Assembly (NCBI GenBank): GCA_013397935.1 | Contig: VZRN01001317.1 | Location: forward strand, 248,001 to 312,000 | Source: Dasyornis broadbenti | Taxonomy: Eukaryota; Chordata; Aves; Passeriformes; Dasyornithidae | Direction of reading: 5' to 3' | DNA: 64,000 nucleotides | In this document: positions 32,637 through 45,315 of the stretch, piece after piece | Numbering within the stretch: the stretch's first letter is position 1 | How the letters are laid out: each line of letters begins with the position of its first letter | Program-made: the position numbers and the translations under genes | Notes under the pieces: generated by a model | The model's input: the letters and a program-made list of their open reading frames with translations, nothing else | What the model was told of the DNA's origin: nothing | The model's database searches: none

Positions 32637-35600
32637 GTTTCTTTGCTGCTGAACCACCGAAGCGAATCAACACCAGCAGAAATGATTTAGGGCTATTAAA
32701 CACCCACTAAACAAACAGGTGACACCTGCAGGGGCACACGGTAGTACCAACACCAGCGACCGGTTTTGTCCTCTGTGTCATTAAAAGTAATGTCCTTTGA
32801 AGTGAAGAAATTACACCAAGTTTGCAGATTTTCTCCCGGGTTCAGTAATATTCACAGAACTCCCTGCCCTCCCAGTGGTTTTCAGTCCCAGTTCAGTTCT
32901 GGCGGTGCCTTACGGCAAAAAGAGAGATGTATTAAGGAGAAAATAGAGATTCTTGGCATCAGTATGGCCAGGCCAGAATGGAGTGGCAGGGAAGCCTGGC
33001 AGGGGATGGAGATGCAGGTGGACACCACATTTTGCTGTCTGTGCTTCTTCCTCCAAGCAGGACCCACAACCCCCCAAGAACCCTCGCTCCAAACCAGGAA
33101 CTCCTGGCACAGACATTCTCCCTTCAAATCCCATTGAACGTCAGCCCTGAATCCACAAACCTGTTGGCACAAAGTCACCATAAAAACCAAACCAAAAGCC
33201 CTCCGCAGCCCACAACAAACACTGCTGGTGTTTACGGCTGCTGGAGGTGGCGAGGGATGGAGTTCAGGGATGGGGAACACCTGGTTTATGATTCCTTCAC
33301 TCATTATGTGGCAGGGCCCGTGAGCAAACACTGCATGTCCTGACCTCGAGCTGCTCTCACACCTCCCTCTGCCCCATCCTGCAGGCTGGAAGCACAACAG
33401 GGGCTGTTTGGAAAAGGGAATTAAACCCTGGCCCACTGAAGGCCTTTCTGTGAGCAGGGAGGAAAAGCTGAGCTCGCCCTCATCCCTCTCCTGTGCCGGA
33501 GGGAGGGCTGGAGCTCCCACCTTGGCACTGGGTACCTGTAAATGGTAAAACCTGGAGTAGGGAAGTTGTCACTTCTCTCAGCCCCAGCCTGGAGCTGCTG
33601 TCACCACCAACCTGAGGAGAAGGCTGTGGAACACCTGCCTGGTCTCTCCCACACACCTCTCCCACCTCCTGCAAGGTCTTTGTGCTCCATTTCTCCACAG
33701 TTTATTCAGCAAGGGCCCTGATAGGAATCCAACATCGCATTTCAGTCCTGTTTCAAACACTCTCTGTGTTTACACATAAATCTGTAACTCTTGCCCCAAG
33801 CCAAGAAGCAAACAAGAAAAAAAACCCCTGAAATCCAAACAGGCTGAAGAACTCTGTGCCTCAAGAAAGGATTGGGAACAGGCAGGTCCAAGCGGAGGCC
33901 TTGGGAAGCAGCATGGCACCCACCGGAGCTTCTGCTCCGGCGGGACCATACAGCCAGGGAAAACAGGAGCTCCGTGTGGGATGGAGCCCATCCTGCCTCA
34001 TTCCCTGGTGTTGCAGCATCCCCAGAGCACAGGGAAGATGCAGCAGCCGTGTCGGCAGTGGGAAGGCTCAGGAGCAGGAGCAAAGTTGCTCCCAGGTGGA
34101 TACAGGGACAGTTCTCCAGCTGACCTGGTCACAGGGACACCAGGGCTGGGTCAGGTCTGCTTACCTGGGAATGTGGTCACAATTCCAAATAACTGGAGGC
34201 TCACAAATCAAAACAACCATCATTTAAACATGTTAGATCTGGGGAATGCTCATCCTCGCTCTGCTGATGAAAGGACAAAGCCAAAATAAGTTCGCCAACA
34301 GCTCTCAGAAATCAGAGTGAAGCTGTTTAACAAACCATATCTGTTGTGCTTTCCTGCTGCTCTGCATGAAGAGAACATTTCTAAGATGCTGAAGAAGCAC
34401 CTGAATCCTGTGGTTTTGTCCCAAAGAGGGGATTTCACTCCCTGGGCTGGGCAGGGGCTCATCTCCCTGCATGGAGTTCAGCTGTGAAGGGTCTTTGGAG
34501 AGCAGAACAGGCACCAGAGCCAATGTCTGGAGAACAGAGAGGAGGGGAAGGACAAAAAAAAAAAAAAAAAGAAAGAAAGCAGAATAAATCTGAATTGTAA
34601 CAAAGTTATAGCCTGTATTGAAATCCTCACATTTGGAATTGATTTTTTCCATCAGACAAAAGGATGAGGGTTTAGTTGTTGAAACAGTAATCTCTTTTTT
34701 CACTCGGTTCTGAAGGGCACATCCAGGGGAGCTGCAGGTGACCCCTCAGCAGTGAAGGACTGATACAACCAGAAATATTCCCGTGTCAGGTGTAATGTGA
34801 TGCTCATCCCTTTGTTTGGGCTGTTTCCTTCCTGCTGGGCAGGTTTCCTACCTTTCCACAGGTCCACTTGTTTTTCTGGCTGCTGCCCTTTTTTTTAACT
34901 CCCCTCAACTCACTCTTAGGGAGTGAAAACCAATTTCCCTTCACACTGGCACCAAGATTTCCCCTCAGCCCTGTGCACAGAAGGTTTGATGTCCATCCCT
35001 GGGCTGAGAGTGCTGGAAGCTGCAGCACCTTTGGGAAAAGCTGCTCGCCCGTGCTCCACGATCTCCCTGCTCCCTGTCCACATGGGACTTCAATTGTTTC
35101 ACTCCAGTTCTCCATTGTCTCTCTCCAGAGCTCTATTTCTTTCCTATCTGGCATTTTCCTCCCTGTCCCCAAACAACCTCTTTTACTTGCTCTCTCCTAC
35201 AATAACCCCATTCCTCATGATTGTTTCCATTCCCTTTTCTTGTTTTTATTTTTTATTTTTCGCTTGATGGAGGCCTGGGGGCCCCTGCTCTGCGTTGGGG
35301 GCTTCTCTTCCAGCCACAGACGCTGGAGCACGAACCCCTTCCCATCGGATCGGTGTCCTCAGCACTGCAGAAGGGACTCTCCCCACTCCAATGAGCATTT
35401 TATATCTGATATATTTGATATCAGTGCAGAGCCATGAATCAGGTCTTGGATGCAAATACGAAGCAGCCACATGGCATGAGAGAGTCGGGAGCACTTCAGG
35501 CTAAAGAGGGGAAATAAAAACCCACTCAGCAAAAGACAGAGATGCAGCTGTGAAGAATTCAAATATTGGCCCCTCCAGGAAACCTCCACGTTGTATCCAT

Positions 35601-38600
35601 TACTGAAATCTACTTTTTTGTCTGGGGCTAATGATCTCCAGTTTGAGATTGGCATGGAGCTGGTTTCCCACCCTCAGAGGGAAGGTCCAAGCACTGATAT
35701 TCCATGTGAGGTAGTGGCACAAGGAGCATTTCTCAGCTGGCAGAACAGGTCTCTGGGAGAGAACCTGTGAGTAGAATTATTGAGAACACCTTAAAAGAGA
35801 AAGAAGAAAAAAAAAAAAACAACAAATTGGCCCATTCCCACCTTCCCCATCCTCTCTTGCTATGAAAAACCATCCTCACTGCCTTCCCTACTGCTGTGCC
35901 TGCTGCTGGAGGCTGCTGGGAGTGGGGAGTTTCAGGGAGCCCTTCTGAAGGCTCCACTCCAGGAGCACTGACTTTGCCATTCCCATGCTCTGGAGAAGGG
36001 GCTGGTGGCTCCAGAGGCTGCAAATGTGGCCTTGAGCAGCTGCTAGCTGAGGTCATCCATGGGAACTGATGTGGGGATTGTCTGTGACGCTCCAGAGGTG
36101 AATTTTCCAATAAACTGTGAGAAAAGCAGAAAGAATTAAGCGAGGTGGGAGTGGAGGATGGAGCTATGACATTTTGTTGAGTGTGCCTTGAAGCTGCCTT
36201 TGCAGGGCAGTGCTCCTGGTCACCACCCCTGCTGCTCATCCTGAGCTGGTGGTGAGCTCAGGATGAACTTTCCAGCTGGAAAACGTGGTGGAGAGTGGCC
36301 TGGTGCTCCAGCATCAATGCCTGCCCCACTGCTTCACTTACACACTGGGAATAAGTCGCTTCCCACTCCCCACGGTGGTCAGGAGCCCTGGCTCGTTAGG
36401 GGCTGCTCTGTCAGTTTGATAATGGGTGAGATAAGCAAAGATTCGTGTTAGAGCTGTGAGAGGGGGGTGAGGAGCTCCTGTGTGACAGGGAGGGATTTGG
36501 GACTGACCTCGGAGTTGCTCTGCCTTGGTGAGGGACAAGGCGGCCAAACGCCAGTGATGGCATTGCCCCGTCCCACCTCCTGAGACAACGCGTTTGAACC
36601 AGCCCGTGCAATAAAAAGCTTGGAATGAGCCTCTTTGGTCTCATTCATGCTCAACATTTCTGCTGGAGCTGGGGGAAAGCCTTCAAACGTGGAATATTCG
36701 TACTTGTGACCGGTCACCCTGGAGAGCCACCAAATCCTTCTCCCGGTGACACGTGTGGCCTCGGTGTCTGTTCCAGCTGTTTCTCCAAAACCAAACACAC
36801 GTTTTGAGAGAGCTACAGGGCTCTTGTTTCATAAGAAATGAAGCAATGTGCTTTTCACTTCCCCTCTTTGCTGTTACTTCATCTTTTCTCCCCAACCCGT
36901 GTCAGCAGTGTCCTCGGGCAGCGTGTGTGGGACAGCCGCAGGCCTGGCCTTTTGTCACGGTGTCACTCAACAAGGTTTGTTAATCCCTGCTCTTATCAAA
37001 GGTTACATGGCTTTAAAATCCTCCTTCTGATGGACAAAATGCTGTCAGTGCCTCCTTAGGGGCCCTGACCCCTTTATCTTTGGGAGAGGGGACAGAAAAC
37101 ACCTCACCGACATCAGGGTCTTGCTCAGCGTTGCCTTTTCACCACTGCCCGTGGTCTTCCTGTTTATGTATTTCTATATAAAATCAAGCAAAATCATTCA
37201 ATAAAAGTCCTTAAAAAATATAGATGCCTCCATCCAAAAGGAGTCCAAACTCTGTTTGTGTGAGCTGGGATGGCAAAGGTGATGCTCTCCTGTGGTGTTG
37301 CTGCACTGAACTTAAGGAAAAGCCCCGGAAGTTTAACATAACATAGAAAGAAACAAAAATATTCCCCAATTTACTATTTTCTCAAACAGCCCCAAATCTC
37401 CTCCCTCTGCCTACAACCCCTGCAGTTTGTATTGATGTAATCCTTGTAGTTTGGATAAAGAGCTGGCATTTTGTAGAAATTTCAGTTTTCCAGGGAAAGC
37501 AGGGGCTGAAGCATTTACATCTTTTTTCCTGTGATTGAATTACATTTGGGGTTGAAACTTCAGCTTTAACTTTTTGTTATCACTCTCCTTAATTCCTGGG
37601 AGGGAAGTATTTTTCTGGCTGTGTTGTTTTTCTAGCTTTGATGGCTAATAAACCATATTTCTACTTCCCCCCCTCACCAAAGCTATCAATTAATTCTCTC
37701 AACTTCCTTCCAAGAGTCACTTTACCCACGAATTGTGCCCTCTCTATATAAAGTGTAAGAGCTGCCTCCTCCTCCAGCACTCCGTGTTGGAGCACAGTTG
37801 TTTTAGAGGGGCATCCAGTAGAAATAAACAGGGAAAAACAAAATATACAGCTCTGCTGAGGGGTCAGTGCTGGTGGAGGAGGCCATGAGCTGGGGCACCT
37901 CACTGTAAGCTGTGGAGGCTGATGAGATCTGTGCCTGAGTTTACATAAACTCAGTGCAATATTGGATGTTTGCTGGGGTTGTTGCATCAGCAGAATTCCC
38001 ACCATGGGAGAGAGTTCCCATGATCAGACATTTCATTGGAGCTGAATCCTTGGTGCCACTTCCTATGGCTCTGGATGCTCCTGCTCAGCACTGCCCAGTG
38101 TCTCCAGTGTCCTCTGCCACAGGGACATTTGCTGACCCTCAGAACAACCTCAGATTCTATTGATTAGTTTTAGATTTAATTACAGTGGGAGCAAACTCGA
38201 CCATCAGCTGGTGTTAGTGGCACAATTTGGATCTGAACAGGCTCCTGATAGATCCCAGGAGGATCTGAGGATGTGCAGGACTGTCCCCCAGGGCTCTGAC
38301 ATCCGTTCCTCAGCACCTCTGTTTCATTAGTTCACATCCTTGAGGGCTCTTTTTCCTCCCACAGGATATGATTAACCCTCACCAGAGTCATTGCACTGCA
38401 TTCCGAGACAAAAATCCACCTGAGCTCTGCCTCTGCCCCTCTCGAGTCCTGCCCAGCCTGGAATTCCTCATGCATGGCTTGGGAATATTCCCTGGGACAG
38501 GTCTGGGGCTGGGCTGCCCTCACCGAGAGGTCTCAGCCTTGCTCCAGTCTCTTCTCTGGAGCTGGGCACCACAAGCCCTCCCACACAGGTGAGGAAGCTG

Positions 38601-39199
38601 CTCTAGGTTTGTAGGGAAGCTGCTGCCATTCCCTTCCCACCTGAGCATCGGGAAAGGACCAGGAGGAACCCAAAGCCGCTCTGGAGTCCTGTGAACCTCT
38701 GGCACAGTGAGTCGGGGTGATGAAGGACGTGAGGAGAGTGGGAGGAGACAGGAGGCAGCGGCTCAAGGCCAGTTTGGGGGAACTTCTCATTCCATTTTCC
38801 TTGAAAAACTCGTGGTGAAAGGGCAGCGTAGCATTTTCCAGCCCTCACTCACGTAGGCAGCTTCCTGCCATGAGTAACGTGGGGAGAACAGGGCAGAGAG
38901 AAGGGGCTGTCTCAGGGTTACTCAGAAATGAAATAAAGCCTCTCTGGTCCTGGGAGAGATGCAATCCTAACAGTCCAGCCACAGGCTGCCTTTTGCAATA
39001 ACTGCTCCCAAACCCAGCAGCTTCGAGTCAGCCCTTTGCAGCCTCCTGGGCTGGTCGGACAAAACACCTGCAGGAACCTCCTGTCCTGTGTGGAGAGTAA
39101 TTCCCACAGCAGGGACATGGTGACACTCTGCTTCTTGTCCTTCTTGTCCCTGACCCTCCAGGTGTTACTGGGAGGGCTCATGGGGCTGCAGTGAGCCTT

Positions 39200-39605
39200 A
39201 GAACCATAAAATACCCTGAGTTGGAACCATAAAATACCCTGATACAAGGATCATCCAGTCCAGCTCCTGGCCCTGCACAGACACCCCAACAATCCCACCC
39301 TGTGCATTCCTGGGAGCGCTGTCCAAGCACTCCTGGAGCTCTGGCAGCCTTGGGCCTGTGACAATTCCCTTGGGGAGGTTGGTCAGTGCCCCAGCACCCT
39401 CTGGGGGAAGAACCTTTCCCTAAAATCCAGCCTAACCCTGCCCTGGCACAGCTCCAGGTGTTCCCTGGGTCCTGTCCCTCTCACAGGGAGCAGAGATCGG
39501 AGCTGCCCTCGGGAGGAGCTGCAGCTCCTGAGGAGTCTCCCCTCAGTCTCCTCTGCTCCAGGCTGGACAACCCAAGTAACCTCCCCTGTGCCGAAGTTAA
39601 ACTGA
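39200..39605 (-). mobile_element. CR1 fragment with internal 23-bp duplication
   Basis: CR1-type 3' region (ATCATCCAGTCCAGCTCCTG, CACCCTCTGGGGGAAGAACC, CTCCTCTGCTCCAGGCTGG). The terminal AACCATAAAATACCCTGA is present twice, 23 bp apart (39201 and 39224). Confidence 0.85.
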
Positions 39606-42600
39606 AGCAGAGCATCAAGGAGTCATGTTCCTCACAAATAAATGGATTTTAACAGGCCAAACCCAAACCAAACTCTGTTTAGTCTTTGCCACCCCCAGCA
39701 GGGACCTGCAGCAGTGGTCCTGGACTTGCAGTTTCTTTTAATGATCAAAGCAGTGAGGTTTTGCTACCTCCTTCCTTCTATCCCTCCTAGCCTGGTGAAG
39801 ATCCATCAGGAATTATTTATTGACCTAACAAAGGGCCCTTGCTTTGCTCCCAGAGCAGCCTAGTTTCCTCTGAAGCGTAAGAAGCCACATTGACAAGAAC
39901 AAAATGGGCACATTTCTGCCTCCAGTGGAGTCTGCAAATATTCCAAATAGTTGTTTGTATGTGTGGCCACTCACAGGGCTGGGATTAAGATTTTGGAAGA
40001 AGCAGGGTTGTGTTCCCAGCCCTGCTGATCCCAAGAGGGATTTGTAACCCCGAGTGTCAGGCTGGGCTTTTCATCCCTCAGGTTTGCTTGCTTTCAGGGA
40101 TGTTTCTAAGACTTTTTATTGCTTACTCAGTGTTTCTAATACATTTCAGTTTTGACGGTACTTTACAATCTGATTGGTTTTCCTTCATTTTTGCTCCTTA
40201 AGTTTTTCCCTGGTAATCGGGTCATACTCTGTGTAGGTGAAGGATAAAGGGCCTGGTGTTCTCCCTCCTGCCATGTGGGAGAAATCCCTCTCCTAATGTC
40301 AGACCACAGTGGAAATAGGGGAAAAAAAATAAGCTAAATTAAGATTCATCTTGAGAATTAACTCCTGCTAAGGGACCCAGATCTTCTCAGTGCACAGATC
40401 CCTGGGGAATCCAGGCAGGAAGAATGGATTGAGCCCCTTCAGCCCCGAAATACGTGCCCAGAGATGGGGCGGGGCAGAAGGCACCATGCTCAGAGCAGGA
40501 ATGAGAGGAAATCTCTCTTTATTGCCAGCGCTTGGAGTTTATTGCTCATTAAACTGAAGGACTGTTGGCTTCTCACATCCTGCAGGAGTTTTATGGGGAA
40601 GCAGTTTATGGAATAAGGGTGGGCACGTCCCATGTGCAGTTTCTGAACTTCCCAGCTGGGCTCGTGTGGCAGCTCCTTTTCCTTTGGTAGGAGACAGGCA
40701 GGACCATTCCATTCCCATACGGACAACCAGTTTCTTGCAGAGCTTTTCACCCACAGCTGGCCTGGTTTGGTCAGAAATAACCTTCCCAGACACACCCAGG
40801 ACACGATGTCATGAGGAGGTGATGCCCAAGGGCCGCTCTCACCACCAGCTCCCAGTGGAAGCTCTGCAGGTCCATACTGGGACACTCATCCAATGGAAAA
40901 TCAGCATCTTTTAGGCAAAGCCGAGGGTGCACTTGGAGCCCAAGGCAGGAGGAGGACCCTGGCTCCTTCCGTGGCTGGGTCCTTCTCAGCTGGAGCATCC
41001 ATCCTGAAAAATAGGGAAAAACTAAAGGAAGGCAAGAGGGAAACCTGAAGACTGTGAAATAAAATGCAGGCGAGGGTGGGAGGGGAGGAACGAGGGGGTC
41101 AACACCGGAGAAAACAGGACAATGTGACAGGTGAGGAGCTGGGGCTGGACTGGAAAAAAACAAAGAGGAAACCTCGGCAGCCACAGGCGGCGGCTCCAGG
41201 AATGGCTCAGCACTAGGGGACACCATTGGACCAGAAACTGCAGCAGAAAAAAGCCCAGTTTCGAGCAAAAACCCAAGCCGCTCGCTTTCGTTTTCTATGC
41301 GCGTCTGTCACGGCACCAGGGTGGCACTTGGTCCCCTCTTCCCAGCTCCTGTCACATTGGACAGCCCATAAAAACGCCACAATTCCTAACTTGCCTCATC
41401 CCAGTAACAATTCCTCTTGCTCCGCGCAGATTTCTCTCCAGGTCCCTATTCCTGAGCAAAACCTGCCTGGGATTTGCTGCCAGGGTGGCATTTTTCTGTG
41501 TCCACAGGGCAAAGGCACACGCAGGGACATTGCCTGTCTGTCACCTGGAGCTGATGGCAAAGTCTCTCCTCACCCCTCTGGGCTGGATGGAGCTTTATAA
41601 CTGAACACCCCACCTGCTTTGGGAAAAGCCAAGGAAAAATCATTCCCAGCAGACTTTTCTGTGCAGGAACCTGTGTTAGAATTGTGCAACCACACAGGAC
41701 AGCCAAAAAATCACCCTTGCCAAGAGCATCCGTGGCCTCCTAGTGTCTTCCAAGCACTTTCTGCCTGAAAATCCCAATTTATCCAGGTTCCAGCTGCTTT
41801 TTGTTGGGCTGCTCCACCTCTGCAAGGTCTACCGAGACCATCAGAAGTGTCTTGGCTCCAACTGGTCCCCAGGCAGCACCTCCAGGTGGTAGCCTGAATC
41901 CAGGGAAGTTGGGCTACAGTAAAGGCCAGTTTGGCTGGAGCAAAAGAACTGCAAAATTCTGGGCCAGGGAGTGCCCCCAACATCTCAGCAACTTCTGTGC
42001 TGCTCTGTTTATTACATCACTATAAATTATTATTATTAGGCAAATATTAGACTCTGGTGCTGTGTGCAAATAAAATTTTATTGTAGGGAAGAATGATCTG
42101 TAACAGAAACTTTCAAACAACACACACAAAAAAAGCTGCCATTTCTTTTGTCTCATTCAAATAAAAAAGGCAAAAGGTTAAAAAATATCTCTGGTACAAT
42201 AAAAATGCTTTGCAATATATACATATAAATATACCCATTTAGCTTTACTGTACAATATTTTAAAATTTGGGAATAATGGGAATATTATTCCTACCTATTC
42301 TGAAACTCTGTTTCCCAGGATTTTTATTTACAGCTGCACAAAGCCTTTAAAGCCTGGAGACTCAAGTGGAATGCTCAATGCTGACCCTTGAAAATGAGTT
42401 TTAGCCAATTCTTCCACGTGTTTTCCCTGAACAATTTGCAGTTCTGGCTTTGAACTCTGGGCTCTGCCCTCCTGGGGGTTTAGGGGTCTCTTCCTCTCCT
42501 CTACAGCAGCAGCTTTCAGCCCTCTGCCACTTTATGCTTAAAATTTAACAAAGGAATTTCAGATTTCCTTGGGAATTTACATCCATCATTTGGCCTGCAG

Positions 42601-43170
42601 GTGAATTTGGTTTTTTAAGTGCCTTTTGCTGAGGCAGGGCTGTGGTGTAAAGAGTGAATTCACACTCTAATTATCTGTACAGATAACTCCTCAAGCAGAT
42701 CCCTGTCCAAGCCAAACTCCTTTTGCTCACTGTTATTCTTCACCACTAAAACTGTTTTCTTTATTTGAGATAACATCGAGTAACTTCATAAATGTCATAT
42801 CCAAACACACTTGCTGTTCATTTATCAACTCCTTTTCCAACTGAGAAGTTTAATCCTACCACGATTTCTATTTCTGTCGGGATGTGTCGCTCATCTCCGG
42901 CCAGGCTGTGCTCCAGCAGAGGCAGGAGTGCTACCTTCCTGCAGATCCCCTGGAAAAGTACAGGAATGTTTGCTTCCATTCAAGAGTTTGAAGTTTTTCT
43001 TTACAGAAGAAACACAGCCCAATGTTTTTGCAGCATCACATCTCATCTCAACTCAGATTTTGGATCTCCAGCAATTCCTAAAGATCTTTCTGAGGCCTTC
43101 GTGTTGCCTCTTTGCTGCCAGGTGTGGGCCAGGTGAACACTCTGGAACAGGATCAAACATCCTAGAGAGC

Positions 43171-43220
43171 TTTATTTTTATTATTAATTTATTATTAATT
43201 TATTATTTTTTTCCTTTATT
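43171..43220 (-). terminator. CYSLTR1: Cluster of four poly(A) signals for CYSLTR1
   Basis: Four AATAAA hexamers on the minus strand, at 43220-43215, 43204-43199, 43193-43188 and 43176-43171, in an AT-rich tract. They are the first such signals after the CYSLTR1 stop that I found, implying a 3'-UTR of roughly 0.85-0.9 kb. Use of a more distal site (near 42080) is possible. Confidence 0.6.
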
Positions 43221-44053
43221 ATTAATTTAACACCTTTGGCCAATAGTTGAGAAGGGAAAATCTGACTCCAAGCACCCAGAGCTCCACTTTTACCTAAAAA
43301 TTCCCAAAGAACTGGAGTGATAATCCAGGTCCTGCAGCCATCACTTACAGGACAAGTTGCACTGGAGCGAGTCTTCCTCTTATCCTTATTCCTAAGTCAT
43401 CCTGCACAGTAGGATACTGCAATTTTACCAGTGATGCCATGGATTTTTCTAAATAATTGGGAAAACACTGGCAAATCTGCTGCCCACCACAGCATCTCCA
43501 GCTGCCCGGTGCAGGTGAGAGAGGGAACCATCCCAATCTGCAGCCCAGGCACAGCCTTGGGAGCCTTAAACATACATAATGATCATAAAACCCGAAATCC
43601 AGAGGCGGCTGGGAGCAGGGCGGGAATTACCCTGGCCTCTCAGTGTAAATAACTTGGCTGCTGTTGAAGATCCAGTAAAAACTCTGCCCTCGTTGTTTGT
43701 CAGGAGCTCCCCACGCGCCACAAGCTCTGTTTACATTTCCCGCTGGCTCGGGGAATTAACGCTCTTGGAGAGTTGTGAAATGAAGCAAATGCCCAAATAC
43801 AGCCTTGGAAGGGGTTTTGGGAATTTACCAGCAGCTCCACAGTTTGCTGGGGGGGCTGCTCTGTCCCACGTGGCTCTGGGGGCCCCAAGGGCTGCCCAGC
43901 CCCAGCAGTGGCTCTGCCACCAAGTACCACAAACCAGGGACAGTCCACAGTTACTTAATTGCAACAAAGGCTTGCAAGCCTCCATCCCATCTTCTGGAAG
44001 AGTTCTGAGATCTCCATCCCCCAGCAGAGCACTCAGGGGAAGGTTTAACCACC

Positions 44054-45091
44054 TTACAAAGGGGCCACAGCTGCCCTTTCATTCTCCTTCTGGCTTTCTC
44101 CAAAGGGTTCCCCATCCTTGTCCTTCACGGAGATCTTTCTCCTGAAGGCTTGCGACAAGCTGGAGGAAGACGCCTTCCTCAGGGTGGTGAGTCTCTGCCG
44201 GAAGTTGCCCCCGGAGAAGAAGTAGAGGAGGGGGTCAAAGCAGCAGTTGGCGGCTGCCAGGGGCAGGGTGACGACGACGGCTTTCTGCAGGAACACGGTG
44301 GTGCCGCAGCTGGGGCCGCGCAGGCGCAGCGTGTGCAGGTGCACCGTGCGCAGCACGTGGTACGGCGTGAAGCTCACCAGGAACGTGGCTGTGACGATGA
44401 CGATCATCCACACGGCCTTGCGGCGGTTGGCCTCGTTCTTCCGCAGGGAGTTCCGCAGCAGCGTCCGGATGATCATGGTGTAGCAGATGGTGATGATGAT
44501 GAAGGGGAAGATGAAGCCCACGAGGAGGGCGATGAGATCCAGGATCACCACCATGTTTGTCTTCTGGGAGTTCTCCGGCGGTTCGAAGCACTTGGTCTTG
44601 TTGCCGTGCTGGTACGTCCCGTTCCGCAGGAAGGGCGCGCTCGTCAGGATGACGAACACCCAGATGCCGACGCACACAAACTTCGCCTTCTTCTCCGACA
44701 CCAGGCTGATGTTGCGCACCGGGAAGACGATGGCGATGCAGCGGAAGAAGCTCATGGCCGTCATGAAGAAGATGCTGCAGTAGAGGTTGACGTAGAGCGC
44801 GTAGGACGAGAGGCGGCACAGAAAGTCGCTGAAGAACCAGTGGCCCCTGTGCACGTAGTAGATGACACGCAGGGGCAGGGTGAGCACGCACAGGAAGTCA
44901 GACAGGGCCAGGTTGAGCATGTAGATCTGGAAGGCCGTTTTCTGGCGGTACGTGCGGATCAGCACGTACAGCACCACGCCGTTCCCCACGAAGCCCATGA
45001 TGCTGATCATGGAGTAGAGCGTGGAGTAGACGCTGTTGCGGAAGTCGTCGATGGAGTGGTGGCACGACAGGTTGGGGGACGGCGCTGTCAT
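44054..45091 (-). CDS. CYSLTR1: Cysteinyl leukotriene receptor 1 (class A GPCR)
   Basis: Plasma-membrane receptor for cysteinyl leukotrienes (LTD4 > LTC4), normally Gq-coupled, raising calcium in leukocytes and smooth muscle. 345 residues, complete, one coding exon; human is 337. Seen: N-glycosylation site NLS at 7; TM1 with N37 (GNG); TM2 with LALSD (D65); C92-C168 disulfide pair and a likely second pair C10-C262; FRC at 116-118 instead of DRY, as in CysLT1; ECL2 with NGT (157) and NKT (164); TM7 NCCFDPLLYFF (282-292); Ser/Lys-rich tail. IDDFRN, VYSTLYSMIS, YVNLYCSIFFMTAMSFFR and FSGGNFR are CysLT1-type and differ from CysLT2. The start is ATG 45091, with good context (GGCACC before it). A seven-codon upstream extension would need TTG. 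An acceptor (TTTCATCCCCAG) ends at 45117, so 45116-45092 is 5'-UTR. GC content is far above the flanks. Stop is TAA. Confidence 0.97.
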   Translation of the reverse strand: MTAPSPNLSCHHSIDDFRNSVYSTLYSMISIMGFVGNGVVLYVLIRTYRQKTAFQIYMLNLALSDFLCVLTLPLRVIYYVHRGHWFFSDFLCRLSSYALYVNLYCSIFFMTAMSFFRCIAIVFPVRNISLVSEKKAKFVCVGIWVFVILTSAPFLRNGTYQHGNKTKCFEPPENSQKTNMVVILDLIALLVGFIFPFIIITICYTMIIRTLLRNSLRKNEANRRKAVWMIVIVTATFLVSFTPYHVLRTVHLHTLRLRGPSCGTTVFLQKAVVVTLPLAAANCCFDPLLYFFSGGNFRQRLTTLRKASSSSLSQAFRRKISVKDKDGEPFGESQKENERAAVAPL

Positions 45092-45315
45092 GGTGCCTGG
45101 CTGGGGCACCAACGCCCTGGGGATGAAAGCTCAGGTGAGGTAAAGCAGCACAAGGAAACAAAACCATGATGAAATGAGAGGCAAAACCTGTCACTTCTCT
45201 CAGGAGAGAGCTGGGAAGGGATGTGGATCTGATCCATCCCCACTATATCCACCTTTCTTCACGTGGCCCCAACAACTGGTTATGGGTGACAAAATGTGAC
45301 AGAGGCATGGAATCA

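Larger units (their letters stand above)
28520..43150. other. Gene-free interval between FNDC3C1 promoter and CYSLTR1
   Basis: About 14.6 kb. It contains three CR1 fragments (28722, 32508, 39200) and purine-rich tracts. Several reading frames of 100-200 codons occur at 31.9-36.8 and 40.5-41.6 kb. They lack domains and conserved blocks, and overlap each other on both strands. I see no exon structure. Confidence 0.65.

Noticed and set aside
32076..33520. Overlapping ORFs of 204 (plus), 166 (minus) and 212 (minus) codons
   Set aside because: The 204-codon frame runs into a CR1 fragment. The frames are open on both strands, share no known motif, and show no coherent splice structure.
34868..36239. 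ORFs of 189 (plus) and 168 (minus) codons
   Set aside because: Ser/Pro/Phe-rich products of pyrimidine-rich DNA, overlapping other open frames, with no recognisable domain or exon signals.
44054..45091. CYSLTR2, which also neighbours an FNDC3 gene (FNDC3A) in vertebrates
   Set aside because: IDDFRN, VYSTLYSMIS, FRC and DPLLYFFSGGNFR are CysLT1 features. CysLT2 has different residues at these places, for example NPLLYYFAG.
45092..45112. CYSLTR1 beginning seven residues earlier, at 45112
   Set aside because: That codon is TTG. The first ATG (45091) has a good context and places the N-glycosylation site and TM1 as in other CysLT1 receptors; the extra bases are 5'-UTR after a splice acceptor.
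44150..45169. 339-codon plus-strand ORF
   Set aside because: Exactly antisense to CYSLTR1. Its Gln/Asp/His/Val-rich low-complexity product is what GC-rich third positions give when read backwards; it is not a protein family.
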